Source: Phycisphaerales bacterium (GTDB taxonomy: Bacteria > Planctomycetota > Phycisphaerae > Phycisphaerales > UBA1924). Taken from it: a stretch of 50,651 nucleotides of DNA. The position numbers and the translations under genes are program-made. Below the pieces are notes generated by a model that ran no database searches, had not been told where the DNA came from, and was given only the letters and a program-made list of their open reading frames with translations. Positions 8,117-18,500 of the stretch are shown here, one piece after another (the stretch's first letter is position 1; each line of letters opens with the position of its first letter). The DNA is taken from assembly GCA_029260455.1 (NCBI GenBank), contig JAJDDF010000002.1, positions 1-50,651 of the forward strand, given 5' to 3'.

Positions 8117-9925
8117 CTAATTCAGATTCATCGTCATCAGGAACTCGGCGTTGGACTTGCTCTTGGTCAGGCGCGTCTTGAGCAGTTCCATTGCTTCGAC
8201 GACATTCATATCACTCAGCACCTTGCGCAGGCGGTAGGTGAGTTCGAGTTCCTTGGGATCAAGCAGCAGTTCTTCGCGGCGGGTGCCGGAGGCCGAGACA
8301 TCGATCGCGGGCCAGATGCGTTTTTCAACAAGCTTGCGATCGAGATGCAATTCGGAATTGCCGGTGCCCTTGAACTCTTCGAAGATCACTTCATCAGCTT
8401 TTGAGCCTGTGTCAACGAGTGCGGTACCGAGGATGGTGAGCGAACCGCCGCCTTCGATGGCGCGGGCGGACCCGAAGAACTTCTTGGGGCGCGTGAGTGC
8501 GTTGGAATCGATGCCGCCCGACATGATTTTGCCCGAATTGGGCTGGGCGGCGTTGTAGGCTCGGGCGAGGCGGGTGATCGAATCAAGGAGGATGACGCAG
8601 TGCTGACCAAACTCGACATACCGCCGGGCTTTTTCCATGACCATTTCGGCGACCTGTACATGGCGCGATGCGACTTCATCAAATGTTGATGCAACGACCT
8701 CAACAAACTCTGTGGTGTTGCGCCGGAAATCGGTGACTTCCTCGGGGCGTTCATCGATGAGCAGCACAATGATTTTGACATCGGGATAGTTGAGGGAGAT
8801 TGCGCGTGTGATCTTCTGGAGAATGACTGTCTTACCGGTGCGAGGTGGGGCGACGATGAGACCGCGCTGACCGCGACCGATGGGTGCGACGAGATCGATG
8901 ACGCGCGTCTCGATGACATCCTGCGTTGTTTCGAGGACATAGCGTTCTTCGGGGTGAAGAGGGGTGAGGTCTTCAAAGATGGGCAGGTGGCGCAAAGAGT
9001 CGAGCGGTTTGCCATTGACTTTGTCTACGCGGAGAAGTGCGAAGAAGCGTTCGTTGTCGCGTGGCGGGCGGATGGCGCCCTGAATTTCCATACCCGGGCG
9101 GAGGCCATAGCGGCGGATCTGCGAAGGTGTGACATAGACATCGCACGGACCCGAGAGATATGAAGCTTCGGGTAAACGCAGAAAACCGAAGCGTTCTGGC
9201 ATGATCTGAAGCGTGCCCTCGCCGAACATCAGTTCGTCTTTGTCAGCGCGAGCGCGGAGCAAATCAAAGATCAGTTCGGTGCGTGGCAGCTTGTCGACAT
9301 CTTCAACGCCCTCAGCCTCAGCGAGTTCGTGAAGTTCTGCGAGGGGCATTTTCTGCAATTCTGAAACATGCAGGGCTTTTTCTGAAGCTTCCTTGTAGGC
9401 ATCGGTCGAGGCCATTTTTTCGAGCTCCGCGGCCTCACGCGCGACATCCTCATCGTTGGGCAGCGCGTGCATCGGCACGGAACTGCCGCCGCCATACCCA
9501 CCCATGCCGCCGCCACTGGGGCGACGCTTCTTGTTTTTGTTTTTGTTTTTGTTGCGACCCCGGCCACGTCCGCTGCCACCGGCCATGTCGCCGCCGCCAT
9601 CGCTGTGTCTCATACCGCCACCTTGTTGTTGGTGTTGTTGACGATTTCGTAAGTCGAAGGCAGGTTTGGCGTTGCGGTCGCGAGAATGCGAATCAGATGA
9701 ACCAGAAGTCGCGGGGGTTGATTCCTTGCGCTCGGGGCGCGACTCAGCTGCGGGTGCAGGCTTGGGCTTGGGTTCCGAAGCTGGCTTTGCTTGCTTGGCT
9801 GGGGCGCGCTTGGCAACGGAAGCCGTCTTGGCAGGTGCCTTCGCGGCTGTTTTTGCTGGGGCCTTCTTTGCGGGGGCGCGACGGACCTTCTTGACGGTAT
9901 CACCGGTCTGCGTATCGGTCGGCAT
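8117..9925 (-). CDS. rho: transcription termination factor Rho
   Basis: This RNA-dependent ATPase forms a hexameric ring that ends transcription. Residues up to about 150 form a low-complexity extension rich in Ala, Lys, Pro and Gly ([28 protein letters not shown]). The conserved part follows: an N-terminal Rho domain ([20 protein letters not shown]), the cold-shock-like RNA-binding domain (GFGFLRL-type [19 protein letters not shown]), the P-loop (APPRTGKT) and Walker B ([15 protein letters not shown]), with the sequence complete to the C-terminus. The start is uncertain: ATGs at 9935-9937 and 9923-9925 both fit, and a longer in-frame ORF reaches 10063. The 9925 start has AGGA about 11 bases upstream. 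Such extensions occur in Rho of several phyla and may bind RNA or condense. Confidence 0.93.
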   Translation of the reverse strand: MPTDTQTGDTVKKVRRAPAKKAPAKTAAKAPAKTASVAKRAPAKQAKPASEPKPKPAPAAESRPERKESTPATSGSSDSHSRDRNAKPAFDLRNRQQHQQQGGGMRHSDGGGDMAGGSGRGRGRNKNKNKNKKRRPSGGGMGGYGGGSSVPMHALPNDEDVAREAAELEKMASTDAYKEASEKALHVSELQKMPLAELHELAEAEGVEDVDKLPRTELIFDLLRARADKDELMFGEGTLQIMPERFGFLRLPEASYLSGPCDVYVTPSQIRRYGLRPGMEIQGAIRPPRDNERFFALLRVDKVNGKPLDSLRHLPIFEDLTPLHPEERYVLETTQDVIETRVIDLVAPIGRGQRGLIVAPPRTGKTVILQKITRAISLNYPDVKIIVLLIDERPEEVTDFRRNTTEFVEVVASTFDEVASRHVQVAEMVMEKARRYVEFGQHCVILLDSITRLARAYNAAQPNSGKIMSGGIDSNALTRPKKFFGSARAIEGGGSLTILGTALVDTGSKADEVIFEEFKGTGNSELHLDRKLVEKRIWPAIDVSASGTRREELLLDPKELELTYRLRKVLSDMNVVEAMELLKTRLTKSKSNAEFLMTMNLN

Positions 9926-10110
9926 CTGAGAGTTCATCCTGCGTTGCGCAACGTGAAAGTCCTGTATCGCCAATGCTTCAAAGACATCAACGTTGCGCTG
10001 GTTCGAGTGTGTATATGTGGAAGCTGCAAACAGGCCCATCACATGGACCAAGCGCCCTTCCATCCCGAATCTGGAACCTTGTTAGCTGTGGTGGGCCGAT
10101 CCGATGCATA

Positions 10111-10144
10111 AAAGCCTCGGCCTGCCTACGTGTCGCGGCCGAGG
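10111..10144 (-). terminator. intrinsic terminator of the panE-coaE operon
   Basis: GGCCGAGG (10144-10137) and CCTCGGCC (10122-10115) form a perfect 8-bp stem on the minus strand, followed by a base and then TTTT. The 5' arm lies inside the last codons of coaE and the stop codon falls in the loop. The U-tract is short. Confidence 0.5.
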
Positions 10145-10785
10145 GGGTGCCCCCCACTGCCCGACGCAATCATTATAGCAATCACATCGGCGATCTGCTC
10201 ATCAAGGGCTTTGGCCCCTAGCGAGTTATCGACAAAAAAACGGCACTTGCCACGTTTTTCATCGATTGGCGACTGGGCGGTCTCACGCCGAAGCAGCTCC
10301 TCCCGGCTCCACCCCCGGGTCGATTTCACCCGAGCTTCCCGCGTTGCCTCATCGGCATGCACGAAAACGACCGCATCGCACTGGACCTCCAGGCCTGCCT
10401 CAAAAAGGAGCGGTGCATCGAAAATAACGCCCGGAGCGCCCGCATTCTTTGCTGCTTCAATCGCCTGTGCGCGGGTGCGCCACACCATGGGATGTATGAG
10501 CGCCTCAAGTCGCTGGCGTTGCGATTCATCATCAAAGACAATTTTGCCTACTGCCATTCGATTGACATGCCCGTCATCGTCCAGCACATCGGGGCCCCAC
10601 CACTGCGCGATTGTGCGGCAAACCTCTTCAGATGCAAGGGCCTCGCGCGTGAGGACATCGAAATCAAACACACGCCACCCTAATCGGGCGAACGCGAGTG
10701 CGACGTGGCTTTTGCCCGCGCCAATGCCGCCGGCAAGACCCAGAACGAAAGGGGTTGCATTGTCTGGCAACGCCTTACTCACCAC
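10126..10785 (-). CDS. coaE: dephospho-CoA kinase
   Basis: This 219-residue cytosolic enzyme phosphorylates the 3'-hydroxyl of dephospho-CoA, the last step of coenzyme A synthesis. The P-loop (GLAGGIGAGKSHVA) is near residue 17. The conserved DVLTREAL segment, the IHPMVW motif and the lid/substrate region (FDAPLLFEAGLE, then RGWSREELLRRE) are all present, and the length is normal for the family. Its start overlaps the end of the upstream panE gene by 11 bases, so the two are translated together. Both enzymes serve the pantothenate/CoA pathway, which supports the assignment. Confidence 0.93.
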   Translation of the reverse strand: MVSKALPDNATPFVLGLAGGIGAGKSHVALAFARLGWRVFDFDVLTREALASEEVCRTIAQWWGPDVLDDDGHVNRMAVGKIVFDDESQRQRLEALIHPMVWRTRAQAIEAAKNAGAPGVIFDAPLLFEAGLEVQCDAVVFVHADEATREARVKSTRGWSREELLRRETAQSPIDEKRGKCRFFVDNSLGAKALDEQIADVIAIMIASGSGGHPLGRDT

Positions 10786-11815
10786 CGGAACCTACCACCG
10801 GTTCGGGCGCTGAGGCACCTCGGTGGTGAAAGACCTTCCAGTCGAAGGTTTCGATGAGCGCTGCGATGATTTCGTGTGTTGGTGTTGGCACGCCAAGGCG
10901 GCGACCGTGCTGCATGATCTGGTTGTTGAGCTGACCCACTTCGGATTCGCGCCCGCGCCGAATATCTTCAACCATGCTGGGTACATGGTCGTGAGCGAGT
11001 GCGGCGAGCACCTCCGCCTTCTGCTGATACCCAGTTGGCAAGGTGATGCCCTCTGCCTGTGCTACTGCGATGCCTTCATGAAGCAAACGCTTGAAGATCA
11101 CATGCGCAGGTGAATCGAGAACATCACCAACAGAACAATTTCCGAGCGCTGCTACAGGATTTACTGCCGCATTGATAATGCCTTTGCACCATACTGCAGA
11201 CTCAATATCTTCGACATACTTGGTCTCAAGGCCTCCTGTGGAAAGTACATCGGCAATCACACAACACACATCACGATGTTTGGGGTCGATGCTCCCGATC
11301 GCATGTGGGCCGCTGTGCAGCGTGACATTGGCGCACCCGCCATCTTCATCAAGGATGACGCCCAGTGTCAACACCATGCGAAGGACATCGGGATGCCCTA
11401 GACGTTCCACCAGTTCGCGCCCGGGATCGATGCCGTTCTGAAAGCTCACGACATAGACACGCCCAAGACGTTCGACGAGTTTCGCAAGAACGGGGCGCAA
11501 CTCCTTGGCAAGAGCAGGGAGCGCCGTTGTTTTGGTGGCGACAAAAATCGCAGTCGCCCCACCCGCATCGACCATGTCTTCGAACGTGCGAACCACAATC
11601 GGGCGGGATTCGGCGCTGATTGGTCCTTGCGAATTGGCGCCGAAACGGAAAAGTTGTCCCGCCCGCTCAGCATTTCTGCAGACCATGATGGTGGGCACCG
11701 CCTTGCCCAAAACCGATGCAAGCAGAGTGCCCATGCTGCCCGCGCCGATGATCGCAGCCCGGTCGAAACTCCACGGGGAATCCGATGTCGATTTGGCAAG
11801 CGTTGCACTGCTCAT
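10775..11815 (-). CDS. panE: 2-dehydropantoate 2-reductase (ketopantoate reductase family)
   Basis: This 346-residue enzyme should reduce ketopantoate to pantoate with NADPH, feeding pantothenate and coenzyme A synthesis. An N-terminal Rossmann fold starts with AIIGAGSMGTLLASVLG, and the family segments SFQNGID and WCKGIINAAVNPVAAL follow; the lysine in WCKG is the expected catalytic residue. The C-terminal half is helical and ends in VPTPTHEIIAALI. The ATG at 11813-11815 fits the start of the fold; a longer open frame to 12040 has no support. The overlap with coaE reinforces the pathway assignment. Members of the family with other substrates exist, so the exact substrate is not proven. Confidence 0.85.
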   Translation of the reverse strand: MSSATLAKSTSDSPWSFDRAAIIGAGSMGTLLASVLGKAVPTIMVCRNAERAGQLFRFGANSQGPISAESRPIVVRTFEDMVDAGGATAIFVATKTTALPALAKELRPVLAKLVERLGRVYVVSFQNGIDPGRELVERLGHPDVLRMVLTLGVILDEDGGCANVTLHSGPHAIGSIDPKHRDVCCVIADVLSTGGLETKYVEDIESAVWCKGIINAAVNPVAALGNCSVGDVLDSPAHVIFKRLLHEGIAVAQAEGITLPTGYQQKAEVLAALAHDHVPSMVEDIRRGRESEVGQLNNQIMQHGRRLGVPTPTHEIIAALIETFDWKVFHHRGASAPEPVVGSGGE

Positions 11816-11825
11816 TGCGGTATGT

Positions 11826-11831
11826 AGTGTA
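11826..11831 (-). promoter_or_regulatory. -10-like box upstream of panE
   Basis: TACACT on the minus strand ends 10 bases before the panE ATG, which would leave a leader of only about three bases. No good -35 is visible. It belongs to the recurring TANNNT pattern in this window. Confidence 0.3.
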
Positions 11832-11844
11832 CGCACGACTGCAC

Positions 11845-11850
11845 TATAGT
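11845..11850 (+). promoter_or_regulatory. -10-like box upstream of tdk
   Basis: TATAGT ends 7 bases before the GTG at 11858-11860. It also contains the first base pair of an earlier in-frame GTG (11849), which argues that translation starts at 11858. There is no Shine-Dalgarno; a leaderless start is likely. Confidence 0.4.
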
Positions 11851-11857
11851 GCCTGCT

Positions 11858-12454
11858 GTGAATGCAACACCAGAACAATTGCCCATAGGTCGCCTTGACG
11901 TGATTTGCGGCCCAATGTTTGCGGGCAAGACCACGCGCCTGATCGAGATGCTTACTGAAGCGCGGGGGCACGGTGAAGATGTATGCGCGGTCAAGCCCGC
12001 GATTGATACGCGCTATCACGCCACCAATATCACGACCCACACGGGGACATCACTGGAATCGCAGACTATTAAAGAGCCGCACGAACTTACTGCATTGCAC
12101 GCACAGGTGATTGGTCTCGATGAAGCGCATTTTTTCACAACAGGATTGCATGCTGCCGTGCTGACACTTGTTGAACGTGGGAGACATGTCATTCTTGCGG
12201 GGCTTGATCGCACGAGCATGAACGAGCCTTTTCATGAGATGGGGCTGTTGCTGGTGGAGGCGGACATCGTCCACAAGTTGACGGCGCCGTGTGCGATCTG
12301 CAAGAGACCTGCAGTGCACACGATTCGGCTCTTCGATTCGACCGATCCAATCGTCATCGGCGGCGAGGGCATGTTTGAAAATCGATGCCGGGCGCACCTG
12401 AACGCCCCGCGCCGGGCATCAGCACCGTCGCAACCACCGCCGACCAAGCCCTGA
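11858..12454 (+). CDS. tdk: thymidine kinase (type II)
   Basis: This 198-residue cytosolic enzyme phosphorylates thymidine (and deoxyuridine) with ATP in pyrimidine salvage. It has the type II P-loop (GPMFAGKTTRLIEML), the Walker B-like IGLDEAHFF with the catalytic Glu, the lasso region GLDRTSMNEPF, and zinc ligands CAIC plus a later CRAH, where histidine appears to replace the usual fourth cysteine. An in-frame GTG at 11849 overlaps a -10-like box, so the GTG at 11858 is preferred. The gene is divergent from panE and lies 12 bases before a nucleoside transporter gene, which points to a salvage unit of uptake followed by trapping. Confidence 0.92.
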   Translation: MNATPEQLPIGRLDVICGPMFAGKTTRLIEMLTEARGHGEDVCAVKPAIDTRYHATNITTHTGTSLESQTIKEPHELTALHAQVIGLDEAHFFTTGLHAAVLTLVERGRHVILAGLDRTSMNEPFHEMGLLLVEADIVHKLTAPCAICKRPAVHTIRLFDSTDPIVIGGEGMFENRCRAHLNAPRRASAPSQPPPTKP

Positions 12455-12460
12455 TACGCT
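12455..12460 (+). promoter_or_regulatory. -10-like box between tdk and the nucleoside transporter
   Basis: TACGCT ends 6 bases before the ATG at 12467, right after the tdk stop codon. It may drive a separate leaderless transcript of the transporter. It could also be chance, since the genes are close enough for co-transcription. Confidence 0.3.
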
Positions 12461-12466
12461 GCGCAC

Positions 12467-13762
12467 ATGGGCCCACTCACCGGTTTGCTTGGCATCGTCG
12501 CGCTGATTGCGCTTGGCTGGATGATTTCTGAGAACCGCAAGCGGTTTCCGATGCGGATGGTGGTCAGCGGGATCGCGCTGCAGTTTGTGCTGGCGGTGCT
12601 GTTTTTGAAGACGCCGGGCGTGGCCGACGCGTTCAACTGGTTTGCACAGCTCGTCAACGGCGTGATCAAACGGGCGGATGCGGGTTCGACATTTATCTTT
12701 GGACCCGATGGCAAAGATCCGACCGAGGTGTTTGGTTTCGTCTTTGCATTCAAAGTGCTGCCAGTGATTGTTTTCTTTGCGTCGCTTATGGCGGTGCTGT
12801 ATCACATTGGCGTCATGCAGCGCCTGGTCGCTGGCTTTGCATGGCTCCTGCGCAGCACGCTGGGCGTGACGGGCGCGGAATCGCTGGCGATGGCGTCTAA
12901 CGTGTTCGTTGGCCAGACCGAAGCGCCGCTCTGCATTCGCCCGTACCTGCCGACGCTCACGCGGGCGCAACTCGCGACGCTCATGGTGGGCGGCTTCGCC
13001 ACGATCGCAGGAAGTGTGCTTGCGGCGTATGTCGGCATTCTGGGCGGCGGCGAGAAAGCGCAACAGGTCGAGTTCGTCAAGCACCTGATCACCGCAAGCA
13101 TCTTGTCCGCGCCGGCGGCGTTTGTGATGGCGCGCATCATCGTGCCGGAGACGGAACAGCCGCCCGATGAGCATGTGCATTCAGCGCCGATGGGCTATCA
13201 GGCATCGAATGCGCTTGATGCTGCCGCTCATGGCGCAAGTGAGGGTTTGAAACTGGCGCTCAATGTTGCGGCGATGCTGGTGGCTTTTGTGGCCTTGCTT
13301 CACTTGATCGACTGGCCACTTGAGGCGCTGGGTGATATTTCCGTCGTCCGCGGCTGGCTTGATGCGCACGGCATTGAGAAGCTTGGCCTCACTCCCATTC
13401 TTGGTTGGATCTTCATGCCGCTCGCCTGGCTTATGGGCGTCGAAGCTGCTGATGCGGGGGCCGTCGGTTCGCTCATGGGACAGAAGCTCGTGCTGACGGA
13501 GTTCATCGCGTATAGCTCGCTTAGTGAGATGTTGGATGCTGGCGACGGCGCGACGATTTCGCCGCGGTCGGGAAAGATCGCGACCTACGCCCTCTGCGGC
13601 TTTGCGAACTTTGCATCGATTGCGATCCAAATCGGTGGACTGACCGTTCTCGCGCCCGAGCGCCGACGCGACATTGTGTCGCTCTCGGTGCGTGCGATGT
13701 TTGGCGGTGCCTTCGCGTCCTGGATGACGGCATCGATCGCCGGGCTGCTGATCGCCGCATGA
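12467..13762 (+). CDS. concentrative nucleoside transporter (NupC/CNT family)
   Basis: This 431-residue inner-membrane protein should import nucleosides by cation symport. An N-terminal membrane segment (LLGIVALIALGWMISENRKR) is followed by the CNT signature regions: the first re-entrant/G-N motif near FVGQTEAPLCIRPYL, the second near TEFIAYSSLSEML, and YALCGFANFASIAIQIGG near the C-terminus. The Gln-Thr-Glu and Asn/Ser residues of the nucleoside-binding hairpins are present. The length matches bacterial NupC. It follows tdk by 12 bases, so imported thymidine could be phosphorylated at once. The ion coupled (H+ or Na+) cannot be read with confidence. Confidence 0.92.
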   Translation: MGPLTGLLGIVALIALGWMISENRKRFPMRMVVSGIALQFVLAVLFLKTPGVADAFNWFAQLVNGVIKRADAGSTFIFGPDGKDPTEVFGFVFAFKVLPVIVFFASLMAVLYHIGVMQRLVAGFAWLLRSTLGVTGAESLAMASNVFVGQTEAPLCIRPYLPTLTRAQLATLMVGGFATIAGSVLAAYVGILGGGEKAQQVEFVKHLITASILSAPAAFVMARIIVPETEQPPDEHVHSAPMGYQASNALDAAAHGASEGLKLALNVAAMLVAFVALLHLIDWPLEALGDISVVRGWLDAHGIEKLGLTPILGWIFMPLAWLMGVEAADAGAVGSLMGQKLVLTEFIAYSSLSEMLDAGDGATISPRSGKIATYALCGFANFASIAIQIGGLTVLAPERRRDIVSLSVRAMFGGAFASWMTASIAGLLIAA

Positions 13763-13787
13763 ACTATTTTTTCAGGAGCAATCCCTC

Positions 13788-15230
13788 ATGCAATCACAGT
13801 GTCTTATCGATGGCCAGTGGGTCGCAGCGAGTGATGGAAGGACGTTTGCTGTCACGAATCCGGCGACAGATGAAGTGATCGCAGAGGTGCCATCGCTGAG
13901 TGCAAGTGAAGCAACGATCGCGGTGGAGGCGGCGCACGATGCCTGGCCTGCGTGGCGTTCGCGCACCGCTGCTGACCGCGGGGCGCTGATATCGAAACTT
14001 GCGCACCTCATGCGCCGTGATGCAGAACAACTTGCGCAGCTTATGACACTTGAGCAGGGCAAGCCGCTTGCTGAGGCGCGCGGGGAAATGGCGTATGGCA
14101 CCGCGTTTCTTGATTGGGCCGCTGAAGAAGGCAAGCGACTGTATGGCGAGATTATCCCCGCCTCGGTGACGAATAAGCGATTGCTTGTATTGCGTCAATC
14201 AGTGGGTGTGTGCGCGATTATTACGCCGTGGAACTTTCCATCTGCGATGATCACGCGCAAGTTGGGGCCCGCGCTTGCAGCGGGGTGCACTGTTGTCATC
14301 AAACCGGCTGAAGACACGCCCTTGTCAGCGCTTGCGATCGGTGAACTGTGCATGGAAGCGGGCATACCGCATGGTGTTGTGAACATCATTACTGGTGAAC
14401 CGAATGCGCTTGGCGAAGCGATGCTCAACGACTCGCGCGTGCGGAAGCTGTCGTTCACGGGGTCGACCGAAGTCGGCAAGCTGCTGATGGCCAAGGCTTC
14501 GAAGAATCTACTGCGATTATCGATGGAACTTGGCGGGCATGCGCCATTTATTGTCTTCGATGATGCGGATGTTGATCATGCGGTTGCGTCGGCGATGGCG
14601 TGCAAGTTTCGCAATTCCGGACAAACCTGTGTGTGTGCGAATCGGTTCTATATCCAGGATGGAATCTACGACCGGTTTGTCTCTAAGTTCACAACGCTGA
14701 TCGAGCAACTGAAGATTGGTGATGGCCGCACCGAGGGCGTGCATGTTGGGCCATTGATTAATAACGATGCCATTGCGAAGGTTGAAGCGCACGTCGACAA
14801 CGCCCGTTCGCACGGCGGCACCGTGAGGCTCGGGGGCGAACGCACAATGCTCAAGGGACTTGCTGATCGGTTCTATGCACCAACGCTCATCGAAAAATGC
14901 ACTGCTGACATGCAGATTGCGCGCGAAGAAACCTTTGGGCCCGTCGCACCGATCTTCCGTTTCAAAGATGAGACGCAGGTCATTGAACACGCCAATGACA
15001 CGGAATATGGCCTTGCAGCGTATTTTTTCACGCAGAATGCTTCGCGACTGATGCGCGTTGCAGAGGCGCTTGACTACGGCATCATCGGTGCCAATGACGG
15101 CGTGCCCTCGACGACGCAGGCCCCCTTCGGCGGGGTGAAACACTCGGGCTTTGGGCGCGAGGGGGGAAAGTATGTCATGGCCGAATACACGGAACTGAAA
15201 TATGTTTCGTGGGGGATGGTGCCTGTATAG
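13788..15230 (+). CDS. gabD: succinate-semialdehyde dehydrogenase (NAD(P)+)
   Basis: This 480-residue aldehyde dehydrogenase should oxidise succinate semialdehyde to succinate, linking 4-aminobutyrate breakdown to the TCA cycle. It shows the catalytic Asn motif (TPWNFPSAMITRK), the Glu motif (MELGGHAPFIV), the nucleophilic Cys (NSGQTCVCANRF) and the C-terminal substrate/NADP features (EETFGPVAPIF, PFGGVKHSGFGREGG). These match GabD more closely than other family members. AGGAG lies 9 bases before the ATG. The preceding transporter gene ends 25 bases upstream, so read-through is possible, but there is no functional link. No GABA transaminase gene is nearby. Confidence 0.9.
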   Translation: MQSQCLIDGQWVAASDGRTFAVTNPATDEVIAEVPSLSASEATIAVEAAHDAWPAWRSRTAADRGALISKLAHLMRRDAEQLAQLMTLEQGKPLAEARGEMAYGTAFLDWAAEEGKRLYGEIIPASVTNKRLLVLRQSVGVCAIITPWNFPSAMITRKLGPALAAGCTVVIKPAEDTPLSALAIGELCMEAGIPHGVVNIITGEPNALGEAMLNDSRVRKLSFTGSTEVGKLLMAKASKNLLRLSMELGGHAPFIVFDDADVDHAVASAMACKFRNSGQTCVCANRFYIQDGIYDRFVSKFTTLIEQLKIGDGRTEGVHVGPLINNDAIAKVEAHVDNARSHGGTVRLGGERTMLKGLADRFYAPTLIEKCTADMQIAREETFGPVAPIFRFKDETQVIEHANDTEYGLAAYFFTQNASRLMRVAEALDYGIIGANDGVPSTTQAPFGGVKHSGFGREGGKYVMAEYTELKYVSWGMVPV

Positions 15231-15412
15231 CAACACAAACCCTCAAGGAATCCAACACCCGGCAGCGATTGACCACCGGATGCTGAGAGAGAAAGGAGTC
15301 AACAGTTCATACGTCTCGTTGGCCCCGCTGGTTCTTGAAACATTGAGCGCACATGAGGCAATTTCGCCACAAAATGCCTGTTTCGATCTCATGGCATGCA
15401 CAATCTTCATGC

Positions 15413-15444
15413 AAAAAAACACCCGATCATGTGACCGGGTGTTT
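15413..15444 (-). terminator. intrinsic terminator after tpsA-like gene
   Basis: AAACACCCG (15417-15425) and CGGGTGTTT (15436-15444) form a 9-bp stem with a 10-base loop. On the minus strand the stem is followed by a run of seven T, a strong intrinsic terminator for the exoprotein gene ending at 15508. It could also slow convergent gabD transcription, although the plus-strand U-run is only three. Confidence 0.75.
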
Positions 15445-15507
15445 CACAGCGGAAGGGATAACCACTGCATTATGGATTGTCAGTGCGGCTTGTCAGTGCC
15501 TTTTCAC

Positions 15508-18500
15508 TTACCCACCAGTACTCGGCGGGAAGGTCTGCGGCCCTGATTCATATGTCCGCGTGCTGCACGAGATCGGGTGATCCAGCTCGAGGGTTTCGAT
15601 CGCCAGTGCCAGCTCGTCAACTGTGTATGCCGCGTCCTCTGGTGCGAGTGGCGCGAGCATTGTGTTGCGTGCCGCGAGATACTCCTGCTGCGTCAGGCCC
15701 AGGGCGCACAGCCGCGAGAGCAGACTATTCAGTGCAAAGGCAGTGTTGGTGATCATCGGATCCGGTGCCTGTTCGTACAGGTAATCGCGGTAGCCGTTGG
15801 CATCAAGCGTCCGGGCTTCGCTGATCGACATGTACTGATTCACAGATGCGGACATCAGTGCCGCAATGTCACCAGTGCGGTCGAACTCTGCGGTACCGAA
15901 CACCGCGTTGTACTCATCGACCAGAGCGATTACCGAATGCACGTCGAAGCGCGAGGCCGCGGAGGTCAGGATGCGCCCGAACTCTGTTGGCTCACCGGGG
16001 AGATCGGAATAGACATACCGACCTTCGGTGATGCCACCGCTGATTTCGCTGGCATTGACGCCGCGTGCAGCGACCGCCACCTGGCGCAACAACTGAATGT
16101 TGTATACCTCGGGGATGACGAAGTCCTTGAACTTCGGCGGCACCGCAAGCGGATCGATCAACTCCTCGACCTCTGGCGGCTTCGGGGGCTTGGGCGGCTT
16201 CGGCGGCTCCGGCGGCTTGGTTGGCAGCGCCACCACACGCATATCAAGCACGACATCCGGGCTTACGCCAGCAAGCAGTGTCGTCGTCGCGTTGGCAACT
16301 TCCATTTCCGTGATCGTAAAGCCCGTGAGCGCGGTGCCTGTACCAGTGCCACTCGGGTTGCCGAACAGCGGTGCGGGGGCACCAGTAGTTCCGCCGAGCA
16401 CGAGTGCGCCATCCATATGCATCGCGCCGCCTGAGACAAAGTCCAGACCCTTATCTGCCTGGGCGACACCAGTGCCATCCAGAACATTAAAGGCATCGCG
16501 AAGCTGGAGCGTGATTGTCGAAGCTGACACGGTCATGTCACCAAGGCTTGACATATCACCAAGGAAAGCCTCGCCTGTCGCGTCGACTGTGAGACTGCCA
16601 TCGGCGGCCGTCAGTTTTTCGTGTTGGCCCATACCAAAGTCGCGGACATGGAATTCGCCATCAGTACCCCGCACAACAACCGTTGCGCGATCCGGGATCG
16701 GACGATTGCCATCGGGCCCCGCTGTGCTCATGGTCAGATCGCGCAGACGATTCGTTGCACCAACTGGACCAGAGAAGACGATCAAACCTGACTCTGTCGT
16801 GAGGAGGTTCAGATCAAACGTGCCATCCACCGGCCCACCAAAGTCCAGGTCCCCGCCATTGCTACTGGTCAGGGCGCTATTCGTCCCCAACCGCACTGCG
16901 CCATTGTAGCGCTGATCGCCCCGCGTATTCACGGCCCCGCCATTGAGGTTCATGACGCCGCTTGCCGAATTGAACTCAAGTGATTCGAGTTCAGCAAACA
17001 CACCAACGCTGTTTTCGAATGTGGCCGCAAGGTCAGCATTGATTGCGAGACTCTGCAGGCCGGGCGTTGTGGCATTGAGCACATTGGCGAATGTCACCGT
17101 CGTGCCGGTGAGCGCGACATCACTGGAAAGGAGTGTCGACCCGTTGTACTGCTGGAATCCGCTCGTAACGACATTAGCGCCAAGTGTGCCCAAGCCATCA
17201 ACGGTGAGGGTTCGCAGGTTCAGGTCGTCATTGACGAAGGTGCGTGCCGGATGGCCTGGCGTGCCCGCACTCGCACTGCGGAATGTCATCAACGCCTGCT
17301 CAAAGGCACTGCCATCAGCGATCTGCACATTGCCTTCGAAAGACTCTGCAAGATATGTAACGCTGGCGGGGCTGCCACTGCCAAATTGACCAGCAAGCGG
17401 CGCAAGACTGTTGGTAATGTCAACATCGTGGCGAATTGCAAACGATGTCGGATTGCCTGTGCCAAGCGGCCCAGTGAACATCGGGACATTCAACTGTGCA
17501 TTGACAAGAGATGAATTGCCCTGCACACCCTCAAGGCCTGCCATGAGTTCGATGTTTTGTGACGCGATCTTGAGTCCAAAGCTCTCGAAGGTCACATTGC
17601 CCGTGCCGTCAAGGCCGGAGTGCATCGAGATGTGGTCCGGGGCAGACACACTGCCATCGACCATCACGTTTGCGAATGACTTGAAGTCACCGAAATCGCC
17701 CAGCACCAGATCATCGCGAATCACAAGATTTTTCTGAGATGTCGCATCAACGCTGTAATACTGCTTGACAGTATCAACACCAAAGTTCTCTTCGAAGGTG
17801 ATGCCGCCCTGCGTGACATTGAGCACGAGCTTCGTCTTGTCGGAATCAATGATGGACCAGTTCGTGCCTACCCGCACGCCGTCACGCTGGGAGATGGTCA
17901 CGGTCGCAAGGTCGGGCACATCGGCGGTGCCAAAGTCCACGCCGCCGTTGGTCGCCTGGAGAAAGATATTGGCCACCGTCGAGGTGAGTGCGGTGCCACT
18001 GGTGGTGCGATCAAAGACCGTTCGGAATGCGGAGAACATCAGATCATCTGCGACGATCGAGAGGGAATCCAACCCGAGCACACCGAAGAAGATGTCGCGC
18101 CCCGCGGTCAGGTCCAGCCCGCCATTTGTCTTGTTGATATCTTTGAGAATGCGAATGTCAAAGGTCGCATCAAGCACCACGGTGCCCGGCGTGCCTTCAA
18201 TGGTCGCCACCGAAATCAGGTTTGGGCCATCAACATCACCGATGGTCCAGAAATCCGGATCAAGGAGAATCGTGCCGACTCGTTCGCCTGAGACTGCACC
18301 GGCATCCATCGAACCAAGAGGTGTGACAGTCTTGACCGCTGACAGATCAAGAAAGCCGCCTGCGCCGCCGGAAGCACCACCAGAGACATCAAGTGATGCG
18401 CCTTCTGCAAGAGTTGCGTCGTTGCCTGCGCGGACAAGCACCGTGCCGCCTGTGGCATTTCCAGAGCCGCCAGCTGCGCTGACGCGACCGGCCTCGAGTG

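Noticed and set aside
9283-9894. 203-residue plus-strand open frame opposite rho
   Set aside because: It is a shadow of the low-complexity rho extension; its composition (Arg/His/Cys-rich) is not protein-like, and rho on the other strand is certain.
15577-16434. 285-residue plus-strand open frame opposite the exoprotein gene
   Set aside because: It is antisense to a well-supported TpsA-like frame, with no motif and no good ribosome binding site.
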